Shown: piece by piece, positions 53,378 through 54,258 of the stretch
Numbering within the stretch: the first letter of the stretch is position 1
Layout of the letters: each line of letters starts with the position of its first letter
Assembly: GCA_001469005.2 (NCBI GenBank)
Contig: LNZD02000019.1
Span: 1 to 54,258 of the forward strand
Direction: 5' to 3'
Length of the DNA stretch: 54,258 nucleotides
Source: SAR324 cluster bacterium lautmerah10
GTDB taxonomy: Bacteria; SAR324; NAC60-12
The notes under the pieces: generated by a model
Database searches by the model: none
What the model was told of the DNA's origin: nothing
Seen by the model: only the letters and a program-made list of their open reading frames with translations
Translations under genes and position numbers: made by a program

Positions 53378-54258
53378 ATGTCGTTTTTTAAATCTTTCCT
53401 TCTGATATTTCTTTTTTTGTTTCATCTGTCTTCTGTGAAAGCAGATGAACTGTTGCCGTCTTCCATGATTTTCTTTGATTATCCTGGTTCAACGGTACTG
53501 GTGGTTGATAAATCCTACTGTCGGTTAATGGTTTACCAGTTCCAGGATGAATGGGAATTAAAACAAAGTTTTTCTTGTACCACCGGAAAGAAAACAGGAG
53601 ATAAACTCAGGGAAGGCGATTTGAAAACGCCTAACGGGGTTTACTGGTTATTTAAATCCTGGTCCGGTTTGGAATTGGCAGAATATTTTGGAAAGGCTGC
53701 AAATGTTTATGGAGTCGGTTCTTTTGAACTGACCTATCCCAACTATCTTGACCTCGTACTCTATGGTAAGAACGGGGATGGTATCTGGATTCATGGGACA
53801 TCAGAAGGAGAACCGGTGGCAACCAGAGGTTGTATCTCGGTCAGTAATCCCGATTTTCTAGACCTCAGTCAATTCGTTACATTGGCCTCAACTCCGGTGA
53901 TCATCAAGGAAGAAGTCCGATTCGTCAATGCTCAGGAACGAAACCAAAAACAACAGGCACTGTTGGCATTTGTGGAACTGTGGAAAAGAGCCTGGGAATC
54001 CGACGATGTTGAACATTATTTGAGTTTCTATTCAGAAAAATTCAGAACTGGAGGTTCCAATTATAAAAGCTGGGCAAAAAGAAAGCGGGTTCTGAATAAA
54101 AGAATAGAACAGAGAAAAATCCATATTAGCGATCTGTCAATATTGGAAAGTAAAAATGTGGTCCATGTCAGATTTGTCCAGGATTACTCTTCATCCAACA
54201 TTACGGACATAGGGATGAAAGAACTGTTCATCACACAAGAAAATGGGAAGTATAAAAT
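53378..54258 (+). CDS. L,D-transpeptidase (YkuD) with NTF2-like C-terminal domain, cut by window edge
   Basis: About 293 codons, with no stop before the edge. Signal peptide MSFFKSFLLIFLFLFHLSS, then a YkuD domain: VDKSYCRLMVYQF, TTGKKTGD, GDLKTPNGVYWLF, and the catalytic IWIHGTSEG and TRGCISVSN (His and Cys). The usual Arg two residues after the Cys is a Ser here. A later region, LLAFVELWKRAWESDDVEHY, looks like an NTF2-like domain, as in the Cds6-type L,D-transpeptidases. It crosslinks or anchors at peptidoglycan in the periplasm. It starts 30 bp after the small membrane protein gene. Confidence 0.88.
   Translation, partial: MSFFKSFLLIFLFLFHLSSVKADELLPSSMIFFDYPGSTVLVVDKSYCRLMVYQFQDEWELKQSFSCTTGKKTGDKLREGDLKTPNGVYWLFKSWSGLELAEYFGKAANVYGVGSFELTYPNYLDLVLYGKNGDGIWIHGTSEGEPVATRGCISVSNPDFLDLSQFVTLASTPVIIKEEVRFVNAQERNQKQQALLAFVELWKRAWESDDVEHYLSFYSEKFRTGGSNYKSWAKRKRVLNKRIEQRKIHISDLSILESKNVVHVRFVQDYSSSNITDIGMKELFITQENGKYK

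Overview
The window looks like chromosomal DNA of a free-living, aerobic, probably marine Gram-negative bacterium. It has lipoboxes and signal peptides, an A-type cytochrome c oxidase, malate synthase G, the very large NAD-glutamate dehydrogenase, two phytanoyl-CoA dioxygenase-like proteins, a Na+-pump decarboxylase and a Na+/phosphate cotransporter. This mix fits a SAR324-like or other deltaproteobacterial-grade lineage. That placement is inferred from gene content only; there is no rRNA in the window. Coding density is high, genes sit on both strands in short operons, and I saw no tRNA, rRNA, CRISPR array, phage or IS transposase.

Layout. 1-5.7 kb: 3-methyladenine glycosylase (cut by the edge), a DMT exporter, an orphan PfaD enoyl reductase, a dienelactone hydrolase-like protein and an FAD oxidoreductase. 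5.7-6.4 kb: gene-free, holding two diverged copies of a palindromic element with inverted ends. 6.5-8.9 kb: second DMT exporter, phosphonatase-like HAD hydrolase, and peptide deformylase overlapping it tail to tail. 9.3-10.8 kb: four small secreted or lipid-anchored proteins of unknown function, ended by a strong hairpin. 10.9-14.7 kb: methyltransferase, a FadB-like fusion for beta-oxidation, and a frameshifted FAH-family gene. 14.7-20.9 kb: lipoprotein, GreA, methyltransferase, an outer-membrane-like remnant, QueG, acetyltransferase, coiled-coil membrane protein, MaoC hydratase and kynureninase.

21-31.3 kb: creatininase-family amidohydrolase, PhyH oxygenase, the oadG-oadA-oadB operon (its beta subunit carries an extra periplasmic biotinyl-like domain), acetyltransferase, malate synthase G, GMP reductase and a second PhyH. 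31.4-39.7 kb: S-adenosylhomocysteine hydrolase with an MTA/SAH deaminase, small membrane proteins, Na/Pi cotransporter, an orphan BMP-type binding protein, MTA phosphorylase and an NTF2-like protein. Three of these genes handle the by-products of S-adenosylmethionine use. 39.7-47.7 kb: NAD(P)H-hydrate repair enzyme, mannose-1-phosphate guanylyltransferase/isomerase and the 1644-residue glutamate dehydrogenase, all on the minus strand. 47.9 kb to the end: a heme O synthase and cytochrome oxidase operon with two subunit III genes and small membrane proteins, then an L,D-transpeptidase cut by the edge.

Metabolic picture (inference): growth on fatty and amino acids with aerobic respiration, the glyoxylate route, sodium-coupled energy use and S-adenosylmethionine by-product recycling. 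No single classical defence or secretion system is present. The parts least explained by known biology are the small secreted-protein cluster, the modified oadB, the lone pfaD and the palindromic repeat pair.
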